Shown here: piece after piece, positions 51,896 to 61,444 of the stretch
Numbering within the stretch: position 1 is the first letter of the stretch
Layout of the letters: the number at the start of each line of letters is the position of its first letter
Origin: an uncultured Flavobacteriaceae bacterium
Lineage (GTDB): Bacteria > Bacteroidota > Bacteroidia > Flavobacteriales > Flavobacteriaceae
Length of the DNA stretch: 64,000 nt
Assembly: GCA_905181825.1 (NCBI GenBank)
Contig: CAJIZJ010000003.1
Location: forward strand, 1-64,000
Direction of reading: 5' to 3'
Position numbers and translations under genes: made by a program
Notes under the pieces: generated by a model
What the model was told of the DNA's origin: nothing
Seen by the model: the letters and a program-made list of their open reading frames with translations, nothing else
Databases searched by the model: none

Positions 51896-53266
51896 TTATA
51901 AAACCAGTTCTGTTAGTTCTTCAAGTGTTAACAGTTTTTGCTCCCCTAATAACATATCTTTTAACATGTATTTGTTCTGCTCAATTTCTGAAGCACCTAC
52001 CATGACTACAAATGGAATCTCTCTCTTATTACAATATATCATTTGCTTTTTTAGTTTGGCTGGATCAGGATACAGTTCAGTGGCTATGAATTTTGACCTT
52101 AAGAGCGCTATTGCTTTTAAACAGTATAAACTTTCTTCAGTTCCAAAATTAATAAATAGAACTTTAGTTGATATGGACTTATGTGAAGGAAACAAATTCA
52201 ATTCTTCTAAAACTAAATAAATTCGATCTAAGCCAAAACTAATTCCAACCCCACTTACATCTTTAAGCCCAAAAATGCCTGTAAGATCATCATAACGTCC
52301 TCCCCCACCTATAGACCCCATTTGAACAGTTGCAGGTGCAGATACCTCAAATATAGCTCCTGTATAATAATTAAGTCCACGAGCCAAAGTAACATCCATT
52401 TGTAATGACGTTGTTTTAAGCCCAATAGAATTAATAGAAGAAGCTATAAATTCTAATTCCTCAACTCCTTTGAGTCCCTCAATAGAAGATTTTAAAATAG
52501 ATTTTAAAGACTGTAGTTGATCATTAAAATTTCCAGATAAATTAAATAAAGGCTGTAGTTTAGAGATGCCATCCGCAGAAATACCTTTAGCTAACATTTC
52601 GTCTTTAACTTTTGCTTCACCAATTTTATCAAGCTTGTCCAAAGCCACTGTGAAATCAATAAGCTTATCTTGTGCACCAATCAGTTCTGCAATGCCGGCT
52701 AATATTTTTCTATTATTTATTTTTATAGTAACCCCTTGAAGGTTTAAGTCAGTAAACACCGCATCGTAGAGCTGGATAAACTCAACTTCTTGCCATAAAG
52801 ACTTTGATCCAACAACGTCAGCGTCACACTGATAAAACTCTTGAAAACGGCCTTTCTGTGGTCGATCCGCCCTCCAAACAGGCTGAATTTGATATCGTTT
52901 AAATGGAAATACAATATCATTTTGATATTGTGCCACATAACGTGCAAAAGGAACTGTTAAATCATATCGCAACGCTTTTTCTGTAAGTGAATTTGAAAAC
53001 TTTGAAAGGTTTCCATCAGTTAAAGCTTGTAAATCAGCTTTTTTAACTTTATCTCCGGAGTTTAAAATCTTAAAGATTAAACGATCTCCTTCTTCCCCAT
53101 ATTTACCCAACAAGGTTTCAGAAAGCTCAAAACTAGGCGTTTCTATGGGTTGAAATCCAAATTTTTTAAAGTTTGACTTTATGGTACTAAATATATAGTC
53201 GCGATTTGCTAACTGCTTTGGAGAAAAATCTCTAGTTCCTTTAGATATTCGTGGTTTAGATACCAT
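51896..53266 (-). CDS. hisS: Histidyl-tRNA synthetase
   Basis: 456 residues of a class II synthetase. N-terminal KPRISKGTRDFSPKQLANRD, motif 2 VWRADRPQKGRFQEFYQCDADVVG, the His-binding LARGLNYYTGAIFEV (HisA), motif 3 SFGLDRI and a C-terminal anticodon domain (VLFINFGTEES ...). It charges tRNA-His. Single gene, downstream of DUF6495 by 39 nt on the same strand. Confidence 0.95.
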   Translation of the reverse strand: MVSKPRISKGTRDFSPKQLANRDYIFSTIKSNFKKFGFQPIETPSFELSETLLGKYGEEGDRLIFKILNSGDKVKKADLQALTDGNLSKFSNSLTEKALRYDLTVPFARYVAQYQNDIVFPFKRYQIQPVWRADRPQKGRFQEFYQCDADVVGSKSLWQEVEFIQLYDAVFTDLNLQGVTIKINNRKILAGIAELIGAQDKLIDFTVALDKLDKIGEAKVKDEMLAKGISADGISKLQPLFNLSGNFNDQLQSLKSILKSSIEGLKGVEELEFIASSINSIGLKTTSLQMDVTLARGLNYYTGAIFEVSAPATVQMGSIGGGGRYDDLTGIFGLKDVSGVGISFGLDRIYLVLEELNLFPSHKSISTKVLFINFGTEESLYCLKAIALLRSKFIATELYPDPAKLKKQMIYCNKREIPFVVMVGASEIEQNKYMLKDMLLGEQKLLTLEELTELVL

Positions 53267-53305
53267 AGTTTTGCTTTAATTACAAATATCTTTCTTTTTG
53301 TGAAC

Positions 53306-53776
53306 CTATCCAATTAGATCATCAAAATACTTAAAAAGTTCACCTTTGGTAATTGTAGACCCTTGCTTAATTAGCTCAAATATCTTCATGTTTTTATCAG
53401 TTTCAATAGATTTATCTGCATTAAAAAGTTCAACCTCATCAGACATTAAATTATCTCTAAGCCAAGTAAATCCTTCTTTATTTGTTAAATCGATATCTTC
53501 TCTTTTAATCTTGAGTCCTATCAACCTCAACTGTGTTTCTCCTGCATTAAACAGATACAGGTGCTGAGGTGCAATGTTTTCTAAATATTCAACTTTTGAC
53601 AACACACCTTCCCAAACCAAGTCACTAAAAAGATCTAACTCTTCTTCGGCTACAGCAGGCTTCTGCTCTTTAATTTCTGTCCATTCTTTAGCCGTAATAG
53701 ACTGCGTAGCTAAAAAGTTAATAAATTCTTGATTTAACTCTTCAAACTGTTCTTTGGTTAGTCGTGTATATTTCAT
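53306..53776 (-). CDS. DUF6495 family protein
   Basis: 156 residues, Bacteroidota-specific: MKYTRLTKEQFEELNQEFINFLATQSI and PQHLYLFNAGETQLRLIGLKI, mixed alpha/beta, no signal peptide or known motif. Function unknown. It commonly sits next to hisS in this lineage, as it does here, and may be co-transcribed with it. Confidence 0.7.
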   Translation of the reverse strand: MKYTRLTKEQFEELNQEFINFLATQSITAKEWTEIKEQKPAVAEEELDLFSDLVWEGVLSKVEYLENIAPQHLYLFNAGETQLRLIGLKIKREDIDLTNKEGFTWLRDNLMSDEVELFNADKSIETDKNMKIFELIKQGSTITKGELFKYFDDLIG

Positions 53777-53859
53777 CCCTTAGTTATAGTTAAAAAATTG
53801 CGGCTTCATAATAGGGCACAAATTTATCAAATTCCATTGAAATAATAATAAATGAAGCT

Positions 53860-53891
53860 AAAAAAGCCCACACATAAGTGTAGGCTTTTTT
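53860..53891. terminator. Bidirectional terminator after rplI
   Basis: AAAAAAGCC-c-ACAC-ataa-GTGT-a-GGCTTTTTT (53860-53891): a long stem with one internal mismatch and T-runs on both sides. It ends the rpsF-rpsR-rplI transcript on the reverse strand. Confidence 0.85.
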
Positions 53892-53925
53892 AAAATTGTA
53901 GTTTTAATGTTTAAAAATGCAAATA

Positions 53926-54375
53926 TTAATTACCTGCTATTATTTCAAACGGTAAATCAACCGCTACGTCTCTGTGAAGACGAATGACAGCGTTATATTT
54001 ACCAAGGCGTTTTACATTACCACCCGTTACATTAATAAATTTCTTGTCAATTGAATGACCAGCTTTATCTAAGGATGCCGCTAAGTCAATATTATTGACA
54101 GATCCAAATAATTTATCACCAGTACCAACTTTCGCTGATATTTTGATTTCTAAAGCTTTTAAAGCTTCAGCTATTGCTTGGGCTTCATCAACGATTTTCT
54201 TTTCTTTAAAAGCACGTTGTTTTAAGTTTTCTGCTAATACTTTTCTAGCAGATACCGTAGCAAGAATGGCTTTACCACCTGGAATTAAAAAGTTTCTACC
54301 ATAACCGTTTTTAACTGTTACAACATCGTCTTTAAACCCCAATCCTTCTACGTCATGTTTTAATATAAGTTCCAT
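53926..54375 (-). CDS. rplI: 50S ribosomal protein L9
   Basis: 149 residues. The N-terminal domain MELILKHDVEGLGFKDDVVTVKNGYGRNFLIPGGKAI, the long connecting helix and the C-terminal domain (KVGTGDKLFGSVNN ... LPFEIIAGN) are complete. It binds 23S rRNA near the L1 stalk. Last gene of the rpsF-rpsR-rplI operon. Confidence 0.97.
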   Translation of the reverse strand: MELILKHDVEGLGFKDDVVTVKNGYGRNFLIPGGKAILATVSARKVLAENLKQRAFKEKKIVDEAQAIAEALKALEIKISAKVGTGDKLFGSVNNIDLAASLDKAGHSIDKKFINVTGGNVKRLGKYNAVIRLHRDVAVDLPFEIIAGN

Positions 54376-54388
54376 AGTTATAATAGTT

Positions 54389-54682
54389 TTATTTCAATAA
54401 ATCAGCTACGTAAGGCATCAATGCTAAGTGTCTTGCTCTTTTAACAGCTACAGAAACCTTTCTTTGATACTTCAATGAAGTTCCAGTTAAACGTCTTGGC
54501 AATAACTTACCTTGTTCGTTTACAAATTTTATTAAAAAGTCTGGATCTTTATAATCGATATACTTGATACCAGATTTTTTGAAACGACAATATTTTTTTG
54601 CTTTGTTGGTGTCAATATTTAAAGGCGTTAAATATCTGATTTCACCATCTTTTTTTCCTTTGGCTTGTTGTTCTATAGACAT
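54389..54682 (-). CDS. rpsR: 30S ribosomal protein S18
   Basis: 97 residues. The core [63 protein letters not shown] is typical of S18. It pairs with S6 on the platform of the small subunit. Placed between rpsF (2 nt) and rplI (13 nt). Confidence 0.97.
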   Translation of the reverse strand: MSIEQQAKGKKDGEIRYLTPLNIDTNKAKKYCRFKKSGIKYIDYKDPDFLIKFVNEQGKLLPRRLTGTSLKYQRKVSVAVKRARHLALMPYVADLLK

Positions 54683-54684
54683 AA

Positions 54685-55023
54685 TTACGCTTTTTCTTTA
54701 AGTTTAACTCTTCTTCTTTCAGCCCATGAGATTGCATGCTTATCTAAACTAACTGTTAGATAACGCATAAAACGCTCGTCACGTCTAAATTCTACTTCTA
54801 AAGGGCCTATAGCCTCTCCAGGTGCAGTAAATTCAAATAAGTGGTAAAAGCCACTTTTTTTGTTTTGAATTGGATATGCTAATTTCTTTAGCCCCCAATC
54901 TTCCTTCGATACCATCTTAGCTCCTTTAGAAACGAGTAAGTCCTCGTATTTCTTTACTGTTTCCTTTATCTGTGTGTCAGATAAAACGGGATTCAAGATG
55001 AAAACAGTTTCGTAATGATTCAT
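54685..55023 (-). CDS. rpsF: 30S ribosomal protein S6
   Basis: 112 residues: [50 protein letters not shown], then [22 protein letters not shown]. First gene of the operon with its own promoter about 35 nt upstream. Confidence 0.97.
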   Translation of the reverse strand: MNHYETVFILNPVLSDTQIKETVKKYEDLLVSKGAKMVSKEDWGLKKLAYPIQNKKSGFYHLFEFTAPGEAIGPLEVEFRRDERFMRYLTVSLDKHAISWAERRRVKLKEKA

Positions 55024-55055
55024 AAATTTTATAATTTTTTGTTTTAAAATGGCTG

Positions 55056-55086
55056 CAAAAATAAGTATTAATTATTGTTTAGACAA
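55056..55086 (-). promoter_or_regulatory. Promoter of the rpsF-rpsR-rplI operon
   Basis: On the reverse strand TTG (55086-55084), 20 nt, TATTTTTG (55063-55056), matching the Bacteroidota consensus and leaving a leader of about 28 nt before rpsF. Confidence 0.65.
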
Positions 55087-55201
55087 CATTATGATGTTTT
55101 ATTTAATTGATAAAAATTAATTCGTTTAACGGATTTTGATGAGTTTAAACGATTTATTTTTTGTAATATTGTCTTATAACGACGCAACTAACAAAAAAGA
55201 G

Positions 55202-55918
55202 ATGACTTTAAATTGTGTGATTGTTGATGACAATCCAATCCAACGATTGGCTACTTCAAAACTTATTAATGACCACCCTTCATTAAATTTGATTGGAGAA
55301 TTTAATTCCCCTGTTGAATCTAAGAGGTTTTTGTTAACTACTAGTGTTGACCTTATTATTATGGACGTTAATTTCCCTGTTTTAGACGGGTTTGATTTAC
55401 TTGATATTTATGAGACACAGACAACTACAACAGCTCCTTTTGTTATTATTACTAGTGACGATAAATCACAAGCATTTAAAGCCTTTGATTATAATGTGAT
55501 GGATTTTCTTTCTAAACCTGTTACTAGGAACAGATTTAACGAGGCTATTTCCAGAACTGTTTTACAAGCCAAAATGGTTCAAAATTTTCAAGATTTAGAC
55601 AGTGAACATATTTTTGTAAAAAGTAACTTGAAAAAGCGAAAAATTTATATCAACGAGATCAAATGGATTGAAGCACTTGGAGACTATGTGAAACTAATCA
55701 CTCAAGACAAAAGTTTTGTTATTCTTTCAACAATGAAAGCTTTTGAAAATGAACTTCCAAAAGGCTTGTTTTTAAGAATCCATAAATCCTACATCATAAA
55801 CCTAAAAAAGGTTGACAGGTATGATAGTAAACATGTAGAAATTGAAAAAGTTAAACTTCCTTTAAGCAGAACACGTAAACTTGAACTAAGTCAGGCTTTG
55901 GATGTGATAGTGAATTAA
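55202..55918 (+). CDS. LytTR-type response regulator
   Basis: 238 residues from MTLNCVIVDDNP; the 22 residues upstream in the track ORF begin at TTG and are not part of the receiver fold. Receiver domain: acidic pair VDD, phosphorylation Asp in LIIMDVNFPV and Lys in DFLSKPV. The C-terminal LytTR DNA-binding domain is VKSNLKKRKIYINEIKWIEALGDYVKLIT ... LFLRIHKSYIINLKKVDRYD. No histidine kinase lies next to it, so the partner is elsewhere. Its stop overlaps priA by 4 nt. Confidence 0.9.
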   Translation: MTLNCVIVDDNPIQRLATSKLINDHPSLNLIGEFNSPVESKRFLLTTSVDLIIMDVNFPVLDGFDLLDIYETQTTTTAPFVIITSDDKSQAFKAFDYNVMDFLSKPVTRNRFNEAISRTVLQAKMVQNFQDLDSEHIFVKSNLKKRKIYINEIKWIEALGDYVKLITQDKSFVILSTMKAFENELPKGLFLRIHKSYIINLKKVDRYDSKHVEIEKVKLPLSRTRKLELSQALDVIVN

Positions 55919-58380
55919 TAATTATCTACATTAATTAGTACTCTCACTGCTCTATAATCCTTTGTACTCAAAAAAGTGGTTTTAATTTTATTTATGACCA
56001 ACTTTGTTTTTACTAATGATTGGTTTACAGGTATTTTTAAAAGTATGTTTTTATGATATTGGTTTCTTATTCTAGAAACAACTGGAAACTCCGGACCCAA
56101 AACATTGTCTTTAAAAACACTTCGTAAACTAATTGCTAACCATTCGGCACCCTCATTTACTTTACTATAATCCTTATGCTTTAGTGTTATCTTGATAATA
56201 CGACAATATGGGGGGTATTTGTAAATACGCCGATCTTCAAGTTGCTCAATAAACATAGACTCGTAATCATTAATAGAAACTTGCTGAAGAATGGTGTGAT
56301 TTGGATTGTATGTTTGTATGATTACCTTGCCTCTAATATCGGTACGACCAGCACGTCCTGAAACCTGTTGTAACAACTGAAAACTACGCTCATAAGCTCT
56401 AAAATCCGGAAAGTTAATTAACTGGTCAGCATTCAGGACTCCAACTAATTTTACATGCCTAAAATCAAGCCCTTTAGTAACCATTTGAGTACCAACCAGA
56501 ATATCAACCTCTTTGTTTTCAAAACTAGAAATAATACGATCATAACTATATTTACCTCTGGTAGTATCTAGATCCATTCTAGCAACCTTAGCATCAGGAA
56601 ACAAGTGTTCAATTTCTTCTTGAATTTGTTCCGTTCCAAAACCCTTACTATCAATCTCAACTCCTCCACAAGCTCCACAAGTATTTTGCATTGCCATTAC
56701 ATAGCTACAATAGTGGCATCTCAATTGATTTTTATATTGATGAAAAGTTAGACTGACATCACAATTAGGACACTCTGGAGTGTGCCCACAAGTGTGGCAT
56801 GAAACTATTGGCGAGTATCCACGACGATTTTGAAATAAAATTACTTGAAACTCTGAGTCTAGCGCTTCCTTAATTTCAGCAAGCAGACGGTCACTAAAAT
56901 GATTCGTCATCCGTTTACGCTTATATTTATCCTGCAAATCTACCAGTTCAATTTCTGGCATAAGAACATTATTAAAACGATGCGTTAGCGAAATATAACC
57001 ATACTTATTTTGCTTCTTAGCATTATAATAACTTTCAATACTTGGAGTCGCTGAACCTAAAAGAGTTTTGGCCTTAAACAAAGAAGCTAAGACGATTGCT
57101 GTATCTCGGGCATGGTAACGTGGAGCCGGATCAAATTGTTTGTAGGATTGCTCGTGTTCTTCATCAACTATAACAAGCCCAAGATCACTAAAAGGAAGCA
57201 GTACAGACGAACGAGCGCCTATTATTACTCTTGCAGAATCCGAGTTATTAAGAACATGGTTCCAAACTTCGAGCCGTTCATTTTGAGTGTAACGCGAATG
57301 ATAAACCGCTATTTGATTTCCAAAATAATGTTGTAATCTGTGAACTAGTTGCGAGGTTAGCGCTATTTCTGGAACCAAATACAAAACTTGCTTCCCCAGA
57401 GCAATAACGCTCTCTATTTGTTTTACATATATTTCTGTCTTTCCAGAAGAAGTGACACCATGTAACAAACTAATATCAAAGGTTTCAAACGAAGTATTAA
57501 TTTCTTTCAAAGCTACTTCTTGATACTTATTTAGAGCTTTTGATATATTTTTTTCTGAGACTTCAAACTTAATACGATCCGTTTGAAAAAAGTATTCTTC
57601 AAAAACACCTTTATCAATTAACGTTTTAATTTGTGTAGAAGTAGCAATACTTTTTGATTTTAACTCCGATACTTTTACTTGAGGTCTCTGTGGCGCTAAT
57701 GCAAAATAATTTAAAACAATTTCACGTTGTTTAGCTGAACGAGTCAAAAGAGTTAATAAGCCCTGTAATGCACCTTCATGCTCATAGTTTGAGTGGATTT
57801 TAACACACCTAATCAGTTTTGGTTTGTATTTTTCTAAGATTTCCTGTTCAACAACAATAGTCTTTTTGTCTAGCAAATTTTGTAAAACTGGAAAGGCATT
57901 TTTTTTATTTAGTATGGTATTAATTTCTTCAATTTTTAAGCTTGACTGTTGCTGCAAAGCTTCACAAACTAAATACTCTTCGTCGCTTAACAAACATGAG
58001 TCCAAAACAACAGATTTATGTAATGAAATTAAGGTTTCACTTTCAAGTAAAAACACACTAGGTAGAGACGCACGCAAGACCTCTCCAATTGTACACATAT
58101 AGTAATTAGAAATCCATTGCCATAATTGAAACTGAAATGAATTTAAAATAGGAGATTTATCTAAAATACTGTGAATGGATTTTGCTTCATATGCCGAAGG
58201 AGCCTCCTTGTGAACTTTATAAACTATTCCCGTGTAAATATTTCGCTTTCCAAATGGAACAGCAACCCTAAACCCCGGTTTTAAAAACTGAGCTTCTGCA
58301 GCTGTAATGGCATAGGTAAAGTTCCGTTCTAAGGGTAACGGCAAAATCACCTCCACAAAATCTAGAGTTATTAGCTGCAT
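55915..58380 (-). CDS. priA: Primosomal replication restart helicase PriA
   Basis: 821 residues. Walker A GVTSSGKTEIY, DEEH box VDEEHEQSYKQ, the Zn-binding Cys clusters (CHTCGHTPECPNCDVSL and CHYCSYVMAMQNTCGACGG) and motif VI QQVSGRAGRTD are all visible. The N-terminal 3'-DNA-binding domain starts VEVILPLPLERNFTYAI. It reloads the replisome at stalled forks. Its start overlaps the YihY gene by 10 nt, so they are probably co-transcribed. Confidence 0.95.
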   Translation of the reverse strand: MQLITLDFVEVILPLPLERNFTYAITAAEAQFLKPGFRVAVPFGKRNIYTGIVYKVHKEAPSAYEAKSIHSILDKSPILNSFQFQLWQWISNYYMCTIGEVLRASLPSVFLLESETLISLHKSVVLDSCLLSDEEYLVCEALQQQSSLKIEEINTILNKKNAFPVLQNLLDKKTIVVEQEILEKYKPKLIRCVKIHSNYEHEGALQGLLTLLTRSAKQREIVLNYFALAPQRPQVKVSELKSKSIATSTQIKTLIDKGVFEEYFFQTDRIKFEVSEKNISKALNKYQEVALKEINTSFETFDISLLHGVTSSGKTEIYVKQIESVIALGKQVLYLVPEIALTSQLVHRLQHYFGNQIAVYHSRYTQNERLEVWNHVLNNSDSARVIIGARSSVLLPFSDLGLVIVDEEHEQSYKQFDPAPRYHARDTAIVLASLFKAKTLLGSATPSIESYYNAKKQNKYGYISLTHRFNNVLMPEIELVDLQDKYKRKRMTNHFSDRLLAEIKEALDSEFQVILFQNRRGYSPIVSCHTCGHTPECPNCDVSLTFHQYKNQLRCHYCSYVMAMQNTCGACGGVEIDSKGFGTEQIQEEIEHLFPDAKVARMDLDTTRGKYSYDRIISSFENKEVDILVGTQMVTKGLDFRHVKLVGVLNADQLINFPDFRAYERSFQLLQQVSGRAGRTDIRGKVIIQTYNPNHTILQQVSINDYESMFIEQLEDRRIYKYPPYCRIIKITLKHKDYSKVNEGAEWLAISLRSVFKDNVLGPEFPVVSRIRNQYHKNILLKIPVNQSLVKTKLVINKIKTTFLSTKDYRAVRVLINVDNY

Positions 58381-59306
58381 TTTTTCTTTAAAAGTTGCAG
58401 GGATGAGTTTAACTCATGTCCTAGGAGAATAATGTTTGCGTTCAACCAAAAATAAAATAATAGAATCAATAAAGCCCCTATAGACCCATACAACTCATTA
58501 TATGTTGAAAAATTTTCAATGTAGAGACCAAATAAGTAAGAGGATAACAAAATTAAAAAAGTAGTAAACAATGCACCTACAGAAAAGAAACTAGATAACC
58601 TTCCATCTTTAGTTCCAAAATAATATAAGGTAGCCATACTAATATACGTCATTAGCACAAAAAAGAAATACTTGGCTTTGGTAACCCAAAACAATTTACT
58701 GACGGCATCACCAGCAGAAAATCTTTCAAGAACTGGAGGTATTAAATATATCTGAGCATACCCAAAGCCAACAACTGTAAATATCAAAAGAATCACTAAA
58801 ATAATAGCAACCCCGAGAGCATAAACATACTGTTTGATGAAATGTCGATTTATCTGTTGATGGTACGCATTTTCAAAAGCTGAAAAAACAGCATTAACTC
58901 CATTAGCCATTAAAAACATAGAGATTAAAAAAACGGTTGATAACAATCCACTTGTATGTGTCTTGTTTATATTTTCAAAAATATTTTCGTTGAAAAAGTC
59001 TGATGTATGGGGCGGTAAAATAGAGTCTAAAAAATATAGAAAGTTAACTTTAAAATCATCAAATGGGATGTATGGAATTAAAATAATAATAAATAATAAA
59101 AATGGAAATATAGCCGTAAAGAAACTAAAAGCAATAGCACTGGCGCGAGTTGTAAGTGCCCCTTTAAAAATTCCAATAACATACATCTCAAGAAGGTCAA
59201 ACGCAGAAAGGCCTTCAAAACCAGGAAGTTTAACCTGTTTCAAAACTTTAGCTGTCCAGCTGAGAATAGGGATTTTATCAATTTTATTTTCTAGAGATGA
59301 ACTCAT
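58371..59306 (-). CDS. YihY/virulence factor BrkB family membrane protein
   Basis: 311 residues with six hydrophobic helices. Family features: RASAIAFSFFTAIFPFLLFIIILIPYIP, FLISMFLMANGVNAVFSAFENAYHQ and the last ELYGSIGALLILLFYFWLNANIILLGHELN block. A transporter-like inner-membrane protein of unknown substrate, once annotated as ribonuclease BN. It overlaps nadC by one base and priA by ten. Confidence 0.85.
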   Translation of the reverse strand: MSSSLENKIDKIPILSWTAKVLKQVKLPGFEGLSAFDLLEMYVIGIFKGALTTRASAIAFSFFTAIFPFLLFIIILIPYIPFDDFKVNFLYFLDSILPPHTSDFFNENIFENINKTHTSGLLSTVFLISMFLMANGVNAVFSAFENAYHQQINRHFIKQYVYALGVAIILVILLIFTVVGFGYAQIYLIPPVLERFSAGDAVSKLFWVTKAKYFFFVLMTYISMATLYYFGTKDGRLSSFFSVGALFTTFLILLSSYLFGLYIENFSTYNELYGSIGALLILLFYFWLNANIILLGHELNSSLQLLKKKCS

Positions 59307-60163
59307 TAAACCGCTTTAAGGCTAAGGTCCATATTAGAAACAGAGTGCGTCAATGCCCCACTAGAAATATAGTCAACTCCACATTCAGCATAATGCCTAA
59401 GGGTTACTTCATCAATCCCACCGGAAGATTCAGTCAAACATTGATCTCCTATAAGCTCAATCGCTTTTTGTGTATCGGTATAATTAAAGTTATCAATTAA
59501 AATCCGATAGACACCATCATTTTTTAAAATTTCCGCTATTTCATCCAAGTCTCTAGCTTCAACAACTATGGGAAGGTCTAATTCGTGTTCTTTTAAATAA
59601 TCTTTAGTCATTGTTATTGCCTTGGTAATACCCCCTGCAAAATCAATATGATTATCTTTGAGCATGATCATATCATATAATGCAAAACGGTGATTGACAC
59701 CACCTCCAATCGCTACAGCCCACTTTTCTAAAACCCTAAAGCCTGGGGTTGTTTTACGAGTATCTAATATTTTAGTATTAGTTCCTTTAAGAAGTTCAAC
59801 ATAAGAATTGGTTTTGGTAGCAATAGCACTCATGCGTTGCATAGCATTCAAAACTATTCGTTCAGACTTTAAGATAGACTGTTTAGAACCTTCAACGTAA
59901 AAGGCTATATCTCCAAATTTTACGGAATCTCCGTCATTGATTAGTGTTTCTACAACTAAGTTAGAGTCTACATAGTGAAACACTTGCTTGGCAAAATTGA
60001 CACCAGCTATAATGCCATTATCCTTAATTAATAGTTTTGCTTTTCCAGTGGCATTAGTAGGAATACAAGCTAAAGAACTATAGTCTCCTTCACCAACATC
60101 CTCTCGAACGGCATTTTCAATTATTAATTGTACTTCGTTTTTAAATTGTGCGTTGGTAATCAT
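59306..60163 (-). CDS. nadC: Nicotinate-nucleotide pyrophosphorylase (NadC)
   Basis: 285 residues from MITNAQFKNEVQLIIENAVREDVGEGDYSSLACI; the 23 residues ahead in the track ORF do not fit the family. The active-site segment LDTRKTTPGFRVLEKWAVAIGGGVNHRFALYDMIMLKDNHI and the barrel end SGGIDEVTLRHYAECGVDYISSGALTHS are complete. It forms nicotinate mononucleotide from quinolinate. First of the nadC-YihY-priA run; divergent from rlmH. Confidence 0.93.
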   Translation of the reverse strand: MITNAQFKNEVQLIIENAVREDVGEGDYSSLACIPTNATGKAKLLIKDNGIIAGVNFAKQVFHYVDSNLVVETLINDGDSVKFGDIAFYVEGSKQSILKSERIVLNAMQRMSAIATKTNSYVELLKGTNTKILDTRKTTPGFRVLEKWAVAIGGGVNHRFALYDMIMLKDNHIDFAGGITKAITMTKDYLKEHELDLPIVVEARDLDEIAEILKNDGVYRILIDNFNYTDTQKAIELIGDQCLTESSGGIDEVTLRHYAECGVDYISSGALTHSVSNMDLSLKAV

Positions 60164-60251
60164 ATTTGTAACTTTGTAGCTAAAATATGAATTGTTAAGG
60201 AAATATGTAACTAATTTCATAACCTTATTCAAAATAATTTAACATTTAAAA

Positions 60252-60725
60252 ATGGAAATTAAACTCATTGCCATAGGGAAGACCGATAAAGTTGAGTTAG
60301 ATCTGCTTATAAAAAGCTATCAAAAAAGGCTAACTCATTATGTACGATTTTCATTTGAAATCATTCCTGACTTAAAAAACAGCAAAAACCTTTCTGAAAC
60401 GCTTCAAAAAGATGAGGAAGGGAAGTTAATTTTAAGTAAAACATCTTCTAGTGATCAGATAATTTTACTAGACGAAAATGGAAAAGAATTTAATTCATTA
60501 GGCTTTTCAAAATTCCTGCAAAAACAAATGAATTCAGGTCTTAAACGCCTTGTGTTAGTCATTGGAGGACCCTATGGGTTTTCGGAAGCCGTGTACAAAA
60601 AAGCTTCCAGTAAATTGGCACTTTCAAAAATGACATTCTCGCACCAAATGGTCCGTTTATTTGTAGTTGAGCAAATTTACCGAGGATTTACAATTTTAAA
60701 AAATGAACCTTATCACCACCGATAG
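60252..60725 (+). CDS. rlmH: 23S rRNA pseudouridine(1915) N3-methyltransferase (RlmH)
   Basis: 157 residues, the RlmH length. SPOUT-fold knot motifs: ILLDENGKEFNSLGFSKFL, LVLVIGGPYGFSEAVYKKAS and the end MTFSHQMVRLFVVEQIYRGFTILKNEPYHH. It methylates the 23S rRNA helix 69 pseudouridine. 15 nt upstream of rdgB. Confidence 0.95.
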   Translation: MEIKLIAIGKTDKVELDLLIKSYQKRLTHYVRFSFEIIPDLKNSKNLSETLQKDEEGKLILSKTSSSDQIILLDENGKEFNSLGFSKFLQKQMNSGLKRLVLVIGGPYGFSEAVYKKASSKLALSKMTFSHQMVRLFVVEQIYRGFTILKNEPYHHR

Positions 60726-60740
60726 AATAAAATAAACTCT

Positions 60741-61316
60741 ATGAAAATTGTATTCGCTACTAATAACCCAAATAAAATTAAAGAAGTTCAATCTCTCATC
60801 CCATCTCATATAACCTTAGTCAGTCTTGAGTCTATTGGATGTACCGAAGAGGTGCCAGAAACTCAAGACACCATAAAAGGAAATGCCATACAAAAAGCCG
60901 CTTACATCAAAGAGAATTACGACCTCGATTGTTTTGCAGACGACACAGGCTTAGAAGTGACAGCTCTAAACGGAGCTCCAGGAGTTTTTTCAGCAAGGTA
61001 CGCAGGACCCGAAAGAAATTCAGAAGCAAATATGAACCTATTATTGTCAGAACTCAAAACCAAAACAGACAGGTCGGCACAATTTAAAACAGTCGTAGCA
61101 CTGCATTACAATGGGGAGATCATAACATTTGAAGGGATTTGTGAAGGAGAAATTACAAAAGAAAAAAAAGGAACTGGTGGATTTGGATATGACCCTATAT
61201 TTAAACCACTCGAAAACAAATTTACCTTTGCAGAGCTTTTAACAGAACAAAAAAACCAAATTGGACATCGTGGCAAAGCAGTCCGGAAATTGGTAACCTA
61301 TTTAAATTTTGTTTAA
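60741..61316 (+). CDS. rdgB: dITP/XTP pyrophosphatase (RdgB/HAM1)
   Basis: 191 residues. KIVFATNNPNKIKEVQSLI at the start, the catalytic FADDTGLEVTALNGAPGVFSARYAG and the GTGGFGYDPIF and QIGHRGKAVRKL blocks are present. It removes deaminated purine triphosphates from the nucleotide pool. Follows rlmH in the same unit. Confidence 0.95.
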   Translation: MKIVFATNNPNKIKEVQSLIPSHITLVSLESIGCTEEVPETQDTIKGNAIQKAAYIKENYDLDCFADDTGLEVTALNGAPGVFSARYAGPERNSEANMNLLLSELKTKTDRSAQFKTVVALHYNGEIITFEGICEGEITKEKKGTGGFGYDPIFKPLENKFTFAELLTEQKNQIGHRGKAVRKLVTYLNFV

Positions 61317-61336
61317 ATAAAATAACACTATATTTG
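61308..61336 (+). promoter_or_regulatory. Promoter of the DEAD-box helicase gene
   Basis: TTTG (61308-61311), 17 nt, TATATTTG (61329-61336). It overlaps the rdgB stop region and implies an unusually long leader of about 100 nt before the ATG at 61445. Confidence 0.7.
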
Positions 61337-61363
61337 CCGCTTGAAATTCCTCAGGGTGAGGAT

Positions 61364-61414
61364 GTGTTACATGAAGCTTGGTTAAAGTATGTTCGATATG
61401 CTTCTAAGTAACAC
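61364..61414 (+). promoter_or_regulatory. Stem-loop in the DEAD-box mRNA leader
   Basis: GTGTTAC (61364-61370) pairs with GTAACAC (61408-61414), then GAAGC (61373-61377) with GCTTC (61400-61404), with a small inner hairpin around TATGTTCGATA. It may be a regulatory (for example cold-responsive) leader structure. Confidence 0.45.
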
Positions 61415-61444
61415 TTAGTCATATATCGAATAAAATTACAAGAA

